A DNA stretch of 64,000 bases from Pseudomonas sichuanensis (GTDB taxonomy: Bacteria; Pseudomonadota; Gammaproteobacteria; Pseudomonadales; Pseudomonadaceae): assembly GCF_003231305.1 (NCBI RefSeq), contig NZ_QKVM01000007.1, forward strand, positions 90,013 through 154,012, read 5' to 3'. The translations under genes were made by a program, and so were the position numbers. Under the pieces are notes generated by a model. That model saw only the letters and a program-made list of their open reading frames with translations, was not told where the DNA came from and ran no database searches. This document shows, piece by piece, positions 17,996 through 26,863 of the stretch (positions are counted from its first letter, which is position 1; each line of letters starts with the position of its first letter).

Positions 17996-18069
17996 ATCGC
18001 GGGGCAAGCCCGCTCCCACGTGGGGCCTCTGTGGGAGCGGCGGTGCGCCGATGCGACTTGCCCCGCGAT
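17996..18069. repeat. REP palindrome with a disrupted right arm
   Basis: The left arm is the standard ATCGCGGGGCAAGCCCGCTC type. The right arm reads GTGGGAGCGG, then about 16 extra bases (CGGTGCGCCGATGCGA), then CTTGCCCCGCGAT, so the stem is interrupted relative to other copies in the window. Confidence 0.8.
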
Positions 18070-18117
18070 GAATGTCCCACAGTATCAGGTGATCTTTCCC
18101 TACGTCGTCAAGGGGCG

Positions 18118-18132
18118 TACCCCCATAGGGTA
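18118..18132. promoter_or_regulatory. dyad operator candidate of the APC permease operon
   Basis: TACCC-CCATA-GGGTA is a perfect inverted repeat 102 bases upstream of the permease start, between the REP element and the gene. Its size suits a LuxR/FixJ-type dimer, which would be the divergent regulator. A related half-site (CCCTACG) lies just upstream. Confidence 0.45.
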
Positions 18133-18233
18133 ATTGGCGTCCACCACCCGCAAGCATAGAGTTCGGCCAGGTCCAGCGGCCGCACGACCCCGGTTTTGCC
18201 CTCATAACCAATAACAATCAGAGGAAAAACGCC

Positions 18234-19598
18234 ATGAGCTCCAGCGAAGTGCCCGCGAGCGCACTCAAGCAGCGCCTGGGTATGCCCGATGTGGTCGCCA
18301 TCACCGTTTCGGCGGTCACCCCAGCCAGTTCCGTGTTCGTCATCGCCCCGTTCGCCATCCAGCAGGCCGGCAGCGGCGCGTTCCTGTCTTTTCTCATGGC
18401 GGCGCTGCTGGCCCTGATGTTCGCCTGGTGCTACGCCGAGCTGGGCCGCGCCCACAGCACCGCCGGCGGTGAGTACGTGTACGCCAAACGGGTGTTCGGC
18501 GGGTTGGCAGGCTATGCCACCTTCCTCACCGTGCTGGCCTCGATGCTGTTCATCCCGCCGGTGTTGGCGGCCGGCGCCGCCACTTACCTCAACAACGCTC
18601 TGGGCACAGGCTTCGATACCCAGAGCGTGGCCCTGGTGATCGTGGTTGCCAGCTATGCCCTGGGCATTCTCAATATCCGCCTCAATGCCTGGATTACCGG
18701 GCTGTTCCTGATCTGCGAGGTGGCCGCCTTGCTGGTGATCGTCGCGCTGGGCTTGGGCAATGCCAGCCAACCGGCGGCCAGCCTGCTGCAGCCGCAGGTG
18801 CTGGAGCAGGGGGCCCTGGTGGCTGCCCCCTGGGCGCTGGTGCTGGGCGCGGTAGGCATGGCGTTGTTCGCCTTCAACGGCTACGGCGGCGCGGTGCTGC
18901 TGGCCGAAGACATGAAGGACGGCGGGCGCACCGTGCACCGGGCGGTACTGTGGTCGCTGGTCGTGGTGGTGGCCATCGAAGTCATCCCGCTGGCCGCCCT
19001 GCTGATCGGTGCGCCGTCGCTCGAGGCGATGCTGGCCAGCGGCGACCCGATCGGCTACCTGCTCACCGCCCATGGCAACGAAACCCTTGCACGGCTGGTC
19101 AGCGCCGGGATCTTCCTGTCGGTGTTCAACGCCATCGTCGCCATCGTCATCCAGGTTGGCCGGGTGGTGTACAGCAGCGGCCGCGATGCCATCTGGACAC
19201 CGGCCCTCAACCGCGCCTTCACCGTGATCCACCCGCGCTGGGAATCGCCGTGGCTGGCCACGCTGTTCCTGGCCATCCCCTCGGCCTTGCTGAGCTTGAC
19301 CGGCAGCCTCGAAGAGCTGACCTCGTTCACCGTGCTGTTGCTGCTGCTGATCTACCTGGTAGTGGCCGCCTGCGCCCTGTGCAGCCGGGTACTGCGCCGC
19401 GACCGCGAACACCCGTACCGCATGCCGCTGTGGCCGTTGCCGGCGCTGCTGGCCGTGAGCGGCGCCGGCTGGCTGCTGGTGACCCTGCTGCAACAGGCCT
19501 CGCTGCGCGACCTGCTGATCATCCTCGGGCTGTTGGCGGTGTCGGTCATCCTCTACAGCACCCACGGCCGGCTCAGCCCGACCTTCCAGAAATTGTGA
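18234..19598 (+). CDS. APC-superfamily amino acid permease
   Basis: A 454-residue inner-membrane transporter with about 12 hydrophobic segments. The first helix region (VVAITVSAVTPASSVFVIAPFAI) contains the small-residue-rich unwound segment typical of APC permeases, and TAGGEYVYAKRVFG after helix 2 is the conserved loop. It probably imports amino acids or small peptide-like compounds by proton symport. It is followed after 17 bases by a DmpA-type aminopeptidase, so transported compounds may be its products or substrates. The ribosome site is AGAGGAAAAACGCC. Confidence 0.88.
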   Translation: MSSSEVPASALKQRLGMPDVVAITVSAVTPASSVFVIAPFAIQQAGSGAFLSFLMAALLALMFAWCYAELGRAHSTAGGEYVYAKRVFGGLAGYATFLTVLASMLFIPPVLAAGAATYLNNALGTGFDTQSVALVIVVASYALGILNIRLNAWITGLFLICEVAALLVIVALGLGNASQPAASLLQPQVLEQGALVAAPWALVLGAVGMALFAFNGYGGAVLLAEDMKDGGRTVHRAVLWSLVVVVAIEVIPLAALLIGAPSLEAMLASGDPIGYLLTAHGNETLARLVSAGIFLSVFNAIVAIVIQVGRVVYSSGRDAIWTPALNRAFTVIHPRWESPWLATLFLAIPSALLSLTGSLEELTSFTVLLLLLIYLVVAACALCSRVLRRDREHPYRMPLWPLPALLAVSGAGWLLVTLLQQASLRDLLIILGLLAVSVILYSTHGRLSPTFQKL

Positions 19599-19615
19599 GC
19601 ATCCAAGGAGTAGAC

Positions 19616-20731
19616 ATGCGTGCGCGTCAATTGGGCATTACCCTCGGCCACGGCACCCCGGGCCCATTCAATGCCATTACCGATGTGCCGGGCGTGCGGG
19701 TTGGCCACAGCACCCTGCTCGATGAACAACGCCCGGCGCCGATCCGCACCGGGGTGACCGTGATCGAGCCGCGCCCCGGTGCCGCGCGCCTGGCGCCCTG
19801 TTTCGCCGGCTGCCATGTGCTCAACGGCAATGGCGATGCCACCGGCCTTGAGTGGATTCGCGAGGCAGGCCTGTTGACCACGCCGATCGCCATCACCAAC
19901 ACCCACAGCGTCGGCGTGGTGCGCGATGCGCTTATCGCTGCCGAGCGCGAACGCCTGGCGGATGACGCCGTGTACTGGTGCATGCCGGTGGTGATGGAAA
20001 CCTACGACGGGCTGCTCAACGATATCTGGGGCCAGCACGTGACCCCCTTGCAGGTGCGTCAGGCGCTGGACAATGCCGCACCCGGCGCGGTAACCGAAGG
20101 CCCCGTGGGCGGCGGCACCGGGATGATCTGCCACGAGTTCAAGGGCGGTATCGGCACCGCTTCGCGGCAGTTGCCGGCACAGCAGGGCGGCTGGACGGTC
20201 GGGGCGCTGGTGCAGGCCAACCACGGCCAGCGTCAGGAGCTGCGCATCGATGGCTACCCGGTGGGGCGCCAGCTCGGGCACCTGCCGTCGCCTTTCGCCG
20301 AACGTGAGCAGGGTACGCCGGGCATGGGCTCGATCGTCGTGGTGATCGCCACCGATGCGCCGCTGTTGCCGCACCAGTGCCAGCGCCTGGCGCAACGGGC
20401 GTCCATCGGGATTGCCCGCACCGGTGGCGGTACCGAGGACTCCAGCGGTGATATCTTCCTGGCGTTCTCCACCGGTAATCAGGGCCTGCCGCCGGCCGAC
20501 TACGGGCGCAAGGACCTGGCCCAGTGCACAGACGTGCGCATGCTCAACAACGACCATATCTCGGCGTTGTTCATGGCGGCGGCGGAGGCGGTGGAGGAGG
20601 CGATTGTCAATGCGCTGCTGGCAGGAAGGGCGATGGTCGGCAAGGGCGGGGCGGTGGTGCCGGGGCTCGATGGCGACACACTGCTGACTGCCTTGCATGA
20701 AGCAGGGTGGAAGGCGCAGGCCCGGCATTGA
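19616..20731 (+). CDS. DmpA/BapA-type self-processing aminopeptidase (family S58)
   Basis: A 371-residue N-terminal-nucleophile hydrolase. The expected autocleavage point is G238-S239 in TPGMGSIVVVIATDAPL, leaving Ser239 as the new N-terminus of the small subunit. Other family marks are ITDVPGVRVGHSTL, the TGVTVI strand, NTHSVGVVRDA and GPVGGGTGMICHEFKGGIGTASR. Members (DmpA, BapA) cut N-terminal D- or beta-amino acids from peptides. AAGGAG lies just before the ATG at 19616. There is no signal peptide, so cytoplasmic action after import by the APC permease is likely. Confidence 0.9.
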   Translation: MRARQLGITLGHGTPGPFNAITDVPGVRVGHSTLLDEQRPAPIRTGVTVIEPRPGAARLAPCFAGCHVLNGNGDATGLEWIREAGLLTTPIAITNTHSVGVVRDALIAAERERLADDAVYWCMPVVMETYDGLLNDIWGQHVTPLQVRQALDNAAPGAVTEGPVGGGTGMICHEFKGGIGTASRQLPAQQGGWTVGALVQANHGQRQELRIDGYPVGRQLGHLPSPFAEREQGTPGMGSIVVVIATDAPLLPHQCQRLAQRASIGIARTGGGTEDSSGDIFLAFSTGNQGLPPADYGRKDLAQCTDVRMLNNDHISALFMAAAEAVEEAIVNALLAGRAMVGKGGAVVPGLDGDTLLTALHEAGWKAQARH

Positions 20732-20735
20732 AAGC

Positions 20736-20839
20736 ATCGCGGGGCAAGCCCGCTCCCACGCTGGATTCCTGGATTCCTGGATTCCTGGATTCCAGGAAAC
20801 TTAGAGCCCTGGAGCGTGGGAGCGGGCTTGCCCCGCGAT
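20736..20839. repeat. REP palindrome with an 8-base tandem repeat in its loop
   Basis: Perfect arms (ATCGCGGGGCAAGCCCGCTC.. and inverse, about 27 bases) enclose a loop that starts with four exact copies of CTGGATTC (20761-20792). It lies between the convergent aminopeptidase and MFS genes and may serve as a shared terminator. The tandem array looks like slippage within a REP loop. Confidence 0.9.
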
Positions 20840-20847
20840 CGGTTTTG

Positions 20848-22176
20848 CTAGCGCGCGCGGGCGAACGCGGGATTGCCCGAACGCGACACCCGCAGTGCCA
20901 CCACGCTACCCAGTACGATCAACCCTGCCAGCGCATACAGCGCCGCATCGGTCGAGCCGGTCTGGTCCTTGATGAACCCGACCAGGTATGGGCTGAGGAA
21001 GCCCGCCATCTGCCCGACCGAGTTGATCACCGCCAACCCCGCCACGGCGGTACCGGCACTGAGCAGTGCGGTCGGCATCGGCCAGAACATCGGCAGGCCG
21101 GTGAGCGCACCCATGGTGGCGATCGACAGGCCGAGGATGGCAATGGTCGGCTGGCCGGCGAAGTTGACCGCAATCAGCAAGCCCAGGGCGCCCATCAGCA
21201 TCGGCACGACCAAATGCCAGCGCCGCTCGTTGCGCAGGTCCGCCGAGCGGCCCACCAGAATCATGAACACCCCGGCCAGTAGGTACGGAATGGCGCTCAG
21301 CCAGCCGATCAGCAGCGGGTTGTCGAAGCCCATGTTCTTGATGATCGACGGCAGCCAGAAGTTGATGGCATACACGCCGCTCTGGATGCAGAAGTAGACG
21401 AAGCCGAAGATCCAGATCAACGGGTTGGTCAGCACGGCGAGCACGCCGTCACCGGTGGTGGCCGGCTTGTTCGCAGCATCGGCCGCCAGGTCTGCCGCGA
21501 TCAGTTGGCGTTCCGTCGGGCTCAGCCAAGGGGCTTTCTGGTAGCCGTCGCTAAGCAGCACGATGGCCAGCGCACCCAGTGCGACGGTCGGCAGGCCCTG
21601 GATCAGGAACATCCACTGCCAACCGGCCAGGCCACCCTGGCCCGCCGCGAAGTGCTGCAGGATCCAGCCGGAGAACGGCCCGCCCAGCAGGCCGGACACC
21701 GGGATCGCCGACATGAACAGGGCCATGATCCGGCCCCGGCGCGCTGCCGGGAACCAGCGCGAAAGGTACAGCACCACGCCGGGGAAGAAGCCCGCCTCGG
21801 CGGCGCCGGTGAGCAGGCGCAAGGCATAGAACTCGGTGGGGGTGGTGACGAACAGCAGGCAGGTACTCAGGCTGCCCCAGGCGATCATCATCAGCGCGAT
21901 CCAGCGCCGCGGGCCGAAGCGGTTGAGCGCCAGGTTGCTGGGCAGGCCGCACAGCACGTAGCCGATGAAGAAGATACCGGCGCCAAGGCCGTACACGGTT
22001 TCGCTGAATTTGAGCGCGTCGAGCATCTGCAGCTTGGCGAAGCCGACGTTGACGCGGTCCAGGTAGTTGAACAGGTAGCAGATGAAAATGAACGGAATCA
22101 GCCGCAGGGTGATGCGCCGGTACAGCGCGTTGCGGGTGACGTCGTTGCCTTGGTCAGAGGCGGGGCTGTGTGCCAT
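20848..22176 (-). CDS. MFS transporter of the ACS family, GudP/GarP-like
   Basis: A 442-residue transporter with 12 predicted membrane segments. RLIPFIFICYLFNYLDRVNVGFAKLQM in helix 1 and the loop LxRWFPAARRGRIMALFMSAIPVSGLLGGPFSGW are hallmarks of the anion:cation symporter family. The start at 22176 (MAHSPASDQGN) fits the family and has AGAGAA upstream. It is divergent from a CdaR-type sugar-diacid regulator, so glucarate, galactarate or glycerate is the best guess for the substrate. No sugar-diacid catabolic genes lie nearby, so the enzymes must be elsewhere. Confidence 0.85.
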   Translation of the reverse strand: MAHSPASDQGNDVTRNALYRRITLRLIPFIFICYLFNYLDRVNVGFAKLQMLDALKFSETVYGLGAGIFFIGYVLCGLPSNLALNRFGPRRWIALMMIAWGSLSTCLLFVTTPTEFYALRLLTGAAEAGFFPGVVLYLSRWFPAARRGRIMALFMSAIPVSGLLGGPFSGWILQHFAAGQGGLAGWQWMFLIQGLPTVALGALAIVLLSDGYQKAPWLSPTERQLIAADLAADAANKPATTGDGVLAVLTNPLIWIFGFVYFCIQSGVYAINFWLPSIIKNMGFDNPLLIGWLSAIPYLLAGVFMILVGRSADLRNERRWHLVVPMLMGALGLLIAVNFAGQPTIAILGLSIATMGALTGLPMFWPMPTALLSAGTAVAGLAVINSVGQMAGFLSPYLVGFIKDQTGSTDAALYALAGLIVLGSVVALRVSRSGNPAFARAR

Positions 22177-22266
22177 GATCGGGTTCTCTTTTGTTATGGT
22201 TGTCACCGCGTCGCCTGTTTCGGCGCTCGCCCTGACGAGTCTCGGGGAGTGTAGCGCCACTGTCTT

Positions 22267-22280
22267 TGTGCTTTTGCACA
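22267..22280. promoter_or_regulatory. CdaR operator candidate
   Basis: TGTGC-TTTT-GCACA is a perfect inverted repeat midway between the divergent MFS and cdaR genes, about 50 bases before the cdaR start. Its place suggests that CdaR binds here to control both. It is not followed by a T run, so it does not look like a terminator. Confidence 0.5.
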
Positions 22281-22329
22281 GCCCCAGCCACAGCCTGCTG
22301 TGCCGCCGACCAACCCTAAGGACCTGCTC

Positions 22330-23427
22330 ATGTTCGAACTGGACCACGACCTGGCCCAGGACATCGTCGACCGGGCGATGGCCATCCTGCCGTGCAACGT
22401 CAACGTGATGGACAGCCAGGGGCTGATCCTCGGCAGCGGCGAGCCGGAGCGCATCAACACTCGCCACGAAGGTGCCCAGCTGGTGCTGGCCAACGGGCGG
22501 ATCGTCGAGCTCGACGTGGACGCCGCGAAGTGCCTGAAGGGTGTGCAGCCCGGGGTCAACCTGCCGCTGATGCTCGATGACCGGCTGATCGGCGTGCTCG
22601 GCCTGACCGGCGATCCGCAGCAACTGCGCACCTACGGCGAGCTGGTGCGCATGACCGCCGAAATGCTCCTGGCCCAGCGTCATTTGCAGGTGGAGCAGCA
22701 ATGGCGCCGCCAGCGTTGCGACGACCTGCTGGCCCTGCTGCTCGGCGGCAGCGGCGAATCACCCCGGCTGGTCGATGAGGCCCAGCAGCTCGGGCTCAAA
22801 CCCAATCTGCCACGCACTCCCTGCCTGTTCGAACTGCAGGCAGGGCCGCCGGCCGAAGCCTTGTCGGCCTGGCTGATGAGCCGCTACCCCGACAGCTGGT
22901 GCGTCAGCCCCGCCCGCCAATCGCTGCTGTGGTGCCGCCCGGCCAACGTGGCGTTGGACGAGCCGCGCATGCTGGAGCGCCTGCAACGCCATGGCTGGGT
23001 GGTCGAACGCCTGGCCCTGGGCAGCCCGGCGCAAAGCCTGGAGCAGCTGCGCCGCGGCTACCGGCGGGTGCGCGACCTGCTGGCCTACGGGCGCGAAGTG
23101 CTGCCAGCCGAGCGCCTGCTGTCGCTGGCCCGCTACCGCCTGCCGGCGCTGCTCTGGCGCCACCGCAACGACGATGCCCTGGACGAGCTGCTCGAACCCT
23201 TGCTGCGCGTGCGCGCCAAGGATGCCAGCGGCCAGCTGCTGGTCACGCTGCGCGCCTGGTGCGCCCATGACGGGCAGAGTCAGGCCTGCGCCGATGCCTT
23301 GGGGATTCACCGCAACAGCCTGCGCTACCGGCTTGAACGCATCGCCGAACTGGGCGAAGTCGATCCACTGCGCCTGGAAGGGATGCTCAGCCTGTATCTG
23401 GGCTTGCAACTGTTACCCGCAGACTGA
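22330..23427 (+). CDS. cdaR: CdaR-type sugar diacid regulator
   Basis: A 365-residue regulator. The N-terminal sugar-diacid recognition domain is recognisable (LAQDIVDRAMAILPCNVNVMDSQGLILGSGEPERINTRHEGA, then LPLMLDDRLIGVLGLTGDP), and the C-terminus carries the PucR/CdaR helix-turn-helix (GQSQACADALGIHRNSLRYRLERIAELG). E. coli CdaR responds to glycerate/glucarate and activates gud/gar genes. The ATG at 22330 is preferred over an upstream in-frame ATG at 22300 because TAAGGA lies eight bases upstream and the protein then begins MFELDHDLAQDIV as in homologues. Confidence 0.88.
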   Translation: MFELDHDLAQDIVDRAMAILPCNVNVMDSQGLILGSGEPERINTRHEGAQLVLANGRIVELDVDAAKCLKGVQPGVNLPLMLDDRLIGVLGLTGDPQQLRTYGELVRMTAEMLLAQRHLQVEQQWRRQRCDDLLALLLGGSGESPRLVDEAQQLGLKPNLPRTPCLFELQAGPPAEALSAWLMSRYPDSWCVSPARQSLLWCRPANVALDEPRMLERLQRHGWVVERLALGSPAQSLEQLRRGYRRVRDLLAYGREVLPAERLLSLARYRLPALLWRHRNDDALDELLEPLLRVRAKDASGQLLVTLRAWCAHDGQSQACADALGIHRNSLRYRLERIAELGEVDPLRLEGMLSLYLGLQLLPAD

Positions 23428-23458
23428 GTGCTGCGCCGCGTTTTCATGGAGATGTGCA

Positions 23459-24544
23459 TTGGATTCACTGACGCAAGCCGTACTCGGCGCCGCCCTGCAA
23501 GGCGCTGTGCTGGGCCGTATTCAAGGTCGCCGTTCACTGTTTTACGGCGCCGCCCTGGCCACCTTGCCGGACCTCGACGTGCTGATCCGCTATGCCGACC
23601 CGGTGTCGCAGATGACCTTCCACCGAGGCTTTTCCCATTCGTTGTTCGTCCTTACCGGGCTTGCGCTGTTGATGGCCTGGACGCTCGCCTGGCTGGGTCA
23701 GCGCTACTGGCCGCACAAGGGCTACCGCTGGCCGCGGTTGTTCCTGGCGTTCTGGCTGGTGCTGGTCACCCACCCGATCCTCGATGCGTTCACGGTGTAT
23801 GGCACCCAGTTGCTCTGGCCCTTGCAGCCGACGCCGCAAAGCTGGGCTGCGGTGTTCATCATCGACCCGGTGTACACCGTGCCGTTGCTGCTGGGGGTGC
23901 TGTACGCAGCGTTCAAGGGCCTGCAGGGCAGGGCGGTCGGCGTGCTGTGCCTGGCGCTGGCGTTCAGCACGGTTTACCTGGGTTTTGGCCTGGCCGGGCG
24001 CATGGCCGCCGAGCAGCGTTTCAGCCAGGCGCTGGCGCAGCAGGGTATCGTCGCAAGCGAGGTGCGCGCGGTGCCAATGGCTTTCAACAGCCTGGTCTGG
24101 CGGATGCTGGCGAAAACCCCGGATGGCGATTACTACGAGGGCGTCAGCAGCCTGTTCGACCGCGAGCCGCCCGAGATGCTGCGCCAATCACTGAACCTTG
24201 AGGCCGGCAAGGTGCTGGCCGGGGTGGCGCTGCACGAGCGCCTGCGCTGGTTCACCGGCGACTGGCTGCGTTACGACGTGGTCGGCGATGCGCTGGTGGT
24301 CACCGACCTGCGCATGGGCGTGCCGGGCAACTACAGTTTCCGCTTCCAGATGGCCCAGCGTGACGCTGCCGGCCAATGGCAGGTGATTCAGCCCAGGGGC
24401 TGGATCGGTGGCGGTGCGGCTTCGCTGTTCGATGGCGCCAGGCTGAGCCTGATCTGGCGGCGTATCCTCGACCAGCAGCCACCCTTGCCGCTGGCAGCCT
24501 GGGCCAGCCAGTCCGTGGGGCATGCCGCCGAGGCCGGGCGCTGA
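23459..24544 (+). CDS. YdjM/LexA-controlled-type inner-membrane metal-dependent hydrolase
   Basis: A 361-residue protein of the YdjM-like (PF04307) family. The start is a TTG at 23459: GGAG lies seven bases upstream and the product then begins (f)MDSLTQAVLGAALQGAV, the family N-terminus. Family residues include LPDLDVLIRYAD, FHRGFSHSLF and VTHPILDAFTVYGTQLLWP, which carry the His/Asp metal-binding set. Several hydrophobic segments fill residues 50-190; the C-terminal 150 residues are probably soluble. The role of the family is unclear; a lipid or phosphoester substrate is often assumed. It is 31 bases after cdaR and may be read from it. Confidence 0.85.
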   Translation: MDSLTQAVLGAALQGAVLGRIQGRRSLFYGAALATLPDLDVLIRYADPVSQMTFHRGFSHSLFVLTGLALLMAWTLAWLGQRYWPHKGYRWPRLFLAFWLVLVTHPILDAFTVYGTQLLWPLQPTPQSWAAVFIIDPVYTVPLLLGVLYAAFKGLQGRAVGVLCLALAFSTVYLGFGLAGRMAAEQRFSQALAQQGIVASEVRAVPMAFNSLVWRMLAKTPDGDYYEGVSSLFDREPPEMLRQSLNLEAGKVLAGVALHERLRWFTGDWLRYDVVGDALVVTDLRMGVPGNYSFRFQMAQRDAAGQWQVIQPRGWIGGGAASLFDGARLSLIWRRILDQQPPLPLAAWASQSVGHAAEAGR

Positions 24545-24611
24545 CGGCGGCGGCCTTGCAATCTGCGGTTGCGCACCCATCTAGCTGGCTTGTCTTGTTC
24601 GGGAATACAGC

Positions 24612-25526
24612 ATGGAACCCAACCGCTTCGGCGATATCGCCGCCTTCGTCAGCGCCGTGAAGGCCGGCAGTTTCACCGCTGCCGCCGCCGGCCTGGGCCT
24701 GACCCGCTCGGCGGTGGGCAAGAGCATCGCCCGGCTGGAAGCACGCATGGCGGTGAGGTTGCTCAACCGCACCACGCGCAAGCTGAGCCTGACCGACGAG
24801 GGGCTGGTGGCGTTCGAGCGCTGGCGGCAGATCCTCGACGACCTCGATGAAGTCGAGTCGACCATGGCCCAGCGCCGGGGCCAGCCCACCGGCACCTTGC
24901 GCCTCACTGCGCCGTTGTCGTTCGGCCAGCGCCATGTACTGCCGATCCTCGACCGCTACCTCAAGCTGTGGCCCGAGCTGCGCGCCGATATCCGCTTCAC
25001 CGACCGCTTCGTCGACCTGGTCGAGGAGGGTGTCGACGTGGCGGTGCGCATCGGCGCGCCGAAAGAGGATTCGCAACTGCTGACCCGTACCGTGGCCTGG
25101 CAGCAGTTCGTCACCTGTGCCGCGCCCGACTACCTGCAGCGCCACGGCACGCCACAGGTGCCGGCCGATTTGTACGGGCATGACAAGATCGCCTTCCTGG
25201 CCGGTGAAAAGTCCAGCCCGTGGCGTTTTCGTACCGATGCCGGGCTGCACCTGTGCGAGGAACCGGGGCGGCTGAACATCGACAGCTCCGAGGCGATGCT
25301 CGATGGCGCGCGAGCAGGGTTCGGGCTGATTCACCTGCCGACCTACATCACCGGCGATGACCTGCGTGCCGGGACGCTGGTCGAAGTGCTGCACGACTAT
25401 CGCCCGCCGGCCGACCCGATCCGCATCGTCTACCCCAGCAAGCGGCACCTGTCGCCAAGGGTGCGCGGGTTCATCGATCTGCTGGTCGAAAGCTGGCAGG
25501 CCGGCGTGCCCTGGGAAGCCCTGTAG
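24612..25526 (+). CDS. LysR-family regulator (CrgA-like)
   Basis: A 304-residue LysR protein. The helix-turn-helix (GSFTAAAAGLGLTRSAVGKSIARLEARMAVRLLNRTTRKLSLT) is of the CrgA/DmlR group, and the effector domain holds GTLRLTAPLSFGQRHVLPIL and FVDLVEEGVDVAVRIG. Its target is unknown; the LLM oxidoreductase downstream reads the same way 231 bases on. The TAG stop lies within the CTGTAGGAGC arm of the inverted repeat that follows, so the repeat supplies the end of the gene. Confidence 0.88.
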   Translation: MEPNRFGDIAAFVSAVKAGSFTAAAAGLGLTRSAVGKSIARLEARMAVRLLNRTTRKLSLTDEGLVAFERWRQILDDLDEVESTMAQRRGQPTGTLRLTAPLSFGQRHVLPILDRYLKLWPELRADIRFTDRFVDLVEEGVDVAVRIGAPKEDSQLLTRTVAWQQFVTCAAPDYLQRHGTPQVPADLYGHDKIAFLAGEKSSPWRFRTDAGLHLCEEPGRLNIDSSEAMLDGARAGFGLIHLPTYITGDDLRAGTLVEVLHDYRPPADPIRIVYPSKRHLSPRVRGFIDLLVESWQAGVPWEAL

Positions 25527-25637
25527 GAGCGGCCTTGTGTCGCGAAAGGGGTGCGAAGCGCCCCCAGGATCGTAGATTCACCTCAATATTGTCGGGGCTG
25601 CTGCGCAGCCCTTTCGCGGCACGAGGCCGCTCCTACA
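25521..25637. repeat. long inverted repeat, diverged
   Basis: Arms beginning CTGTAGGAGCGGCCTTGTGT and ending CGAGGCCGCTCCTACA are the same class as the element at 14615-14750, with several mismatches in the stem (for example GGGGTGCGAAGCGCCCCC versus GGGCTGCGCAGCAGCCCC). It overlaps the stop of the LysR gene. Confidence 0.85.
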
Positions 25638-25756
25638 CGGCAACCGCGTAGTCTTTTGGGGAATTCAAGGCCCCAGTCCCGCGCCGACACTCAGGTTTAT
25701 CTCCCCGCACCCACCCCGGACACTCTGCTGTCACGCAAACTACCTCAGGAGCCCCC

Positions 25757-26737
25757 ATGACAGCCCTGTCCGTACTGGACCTGGTCATGATCGGCGAAGG
25801 CAAGACCTACGCCGACGCGATCGAAGAAACCCGCCAGCTTGCCCGCCACGTCGAACAGCACGGCTACCGCCGCTACTGGATCGCCGAACACCACGACATG
25901 CCCGGCATCGGTTCTGCCGCCACTTCGCTGGTGATCAACGAAGTCGCCAACGCCACCCGGCAGATCCGCGTCGGCGCCGGCGGCATCATGCTGCCCAACC
26001 ACGCACCGCTGGTGGTGGCCGAGCAGTTCGGCACCCTCGATACCCTGCACCCCGGGCGCATCGACCTGGGCCTGGGCCGCGCCCCCGGTACCTCCGGCCC
26101 GACCGTACGCGCCTTGCGCGGCGCGGCACCCGAACGTGACTTTGAAAACGATATCGGCGAGCTGCGCGACTACCTCGCCGACAACTGCCAGCGCCCGGTG
26201 CGCGGCGTGCCCGGGCAGCATGACGTGCCGATCTGGATCCTCGGCTCCAGCCTGTTCGGCGCCGACCTTGCCGCCAGGCTCGGCTTGCCCTATGCCTTCG
26301 CCTCGCACTTCGCGCCGCGCTACCTGCTGCAGGCCGTCGCCCATTACCGCGCCCACTTCAAACCCTCGGCGCAGCTGGCCAGGCCCTATGTGATGGTGGG
26401 GGTGAACATCTTCGCCGCCGGCAGCGATGCCGAAGCCGACTACCTGGCCAGCTCGCACCGCCAGTGGATGCTCGACCTGCATGTGGGCCGTTACGGGCTA
26501 TTGCCCAAACCTCAGGAAGGGTATGTCGAAAGCCTGCCTGGCCATGAGCGGGCCGTGCTGGAGCAGGTGATGGCCTGCACCATCGCCGGTGGGCTGCAGC
26601 GGGTGAGGGAAGGGTTGCGCTCGCTGATCGAGCAGACCGGGGCGGATGAACTGATGATCGATTGCCGTATGCATGATCCGCTGGCGCGGCAGCGCTCGCA
26701 TGCCCTGGCGGCCAGCGCGCTGGCATCTTTGGCCTGA
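25757..26737 (+). CDS. luciferase-like (LLM) flavin-dependent oxidoreductase, YhbW-like
   Basis: A 326-residue TIM-barrel flavoprotein. [20 protein letters not shown] and [41 protein letters not shown] are the conserved FMN-binding and subunit core of the MsnO8/YhbW class. [21 protein letters not shown] is the matching C-terminal block. The family includes monooxygenases that use FMNH2; the substrate here is unknown. AGGAGC precedes the ATG. It is a single-gene unit between two REP-type elements. Confidence 0.87.
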   Translation: MTALSVLDLVMIGEGKTYADAIEETRQLARHVEQHGYRRYWIAEHHDMPGIGSAATSLVINEVANATRQIRVGAGGIMLPNHAPLVVAEQFGTLDTLHPGRIDLGLGRAPGTSGPTVRALRGAAPERDFENDIGELRDYLADNCQRPVRGVPGQHDVPIWILGSSLFGADLAARLGLPYAFASHFAPRYLLQAVAHYRAHFKPSAQLARPYVMVGVNIFAAGSDAEADYLASSHRQWMLDLHVGRYGLLPKPQEGYVESLPGHERAVLEQVMACTIAGGLQRVREGLRSLIEQTGADELMIDCRMHDPLARQRSHALAASALASLA

Positions 26738-26777
26738 GGCTGAGGCCGGCGATCCAGCCGGAAATCTGGTTGGCCGC

Positions 26778-26849
26778 ATCGCGGGGCAAGCCCGCTCCCA
26801 CAATGTTTGGATTGCCCCGAACTTCGTGGGAGCGGGCTTGCCCCGCGAT
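26778..26849. repeat. REP palindrome pair
   Basis: Perfect 24-base arms (ATCGCGGGGCAAGCCCGCTC.. and inverse) around a 24-base spacer, placed between the convergent stops of the LLM oxidoreductase and nemA genes. It is likely to act as a two-way terminator. Confidence 0.9.
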
Positions 26850-26863
26850 AGGGCCCGAACAGG

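Noticed and set aside
22177..22701. Upstream extension of the MFS gene over cdaR
   Set aside because: Antisense of cdaR; the family start MAHSPASDQGN is at 22176.
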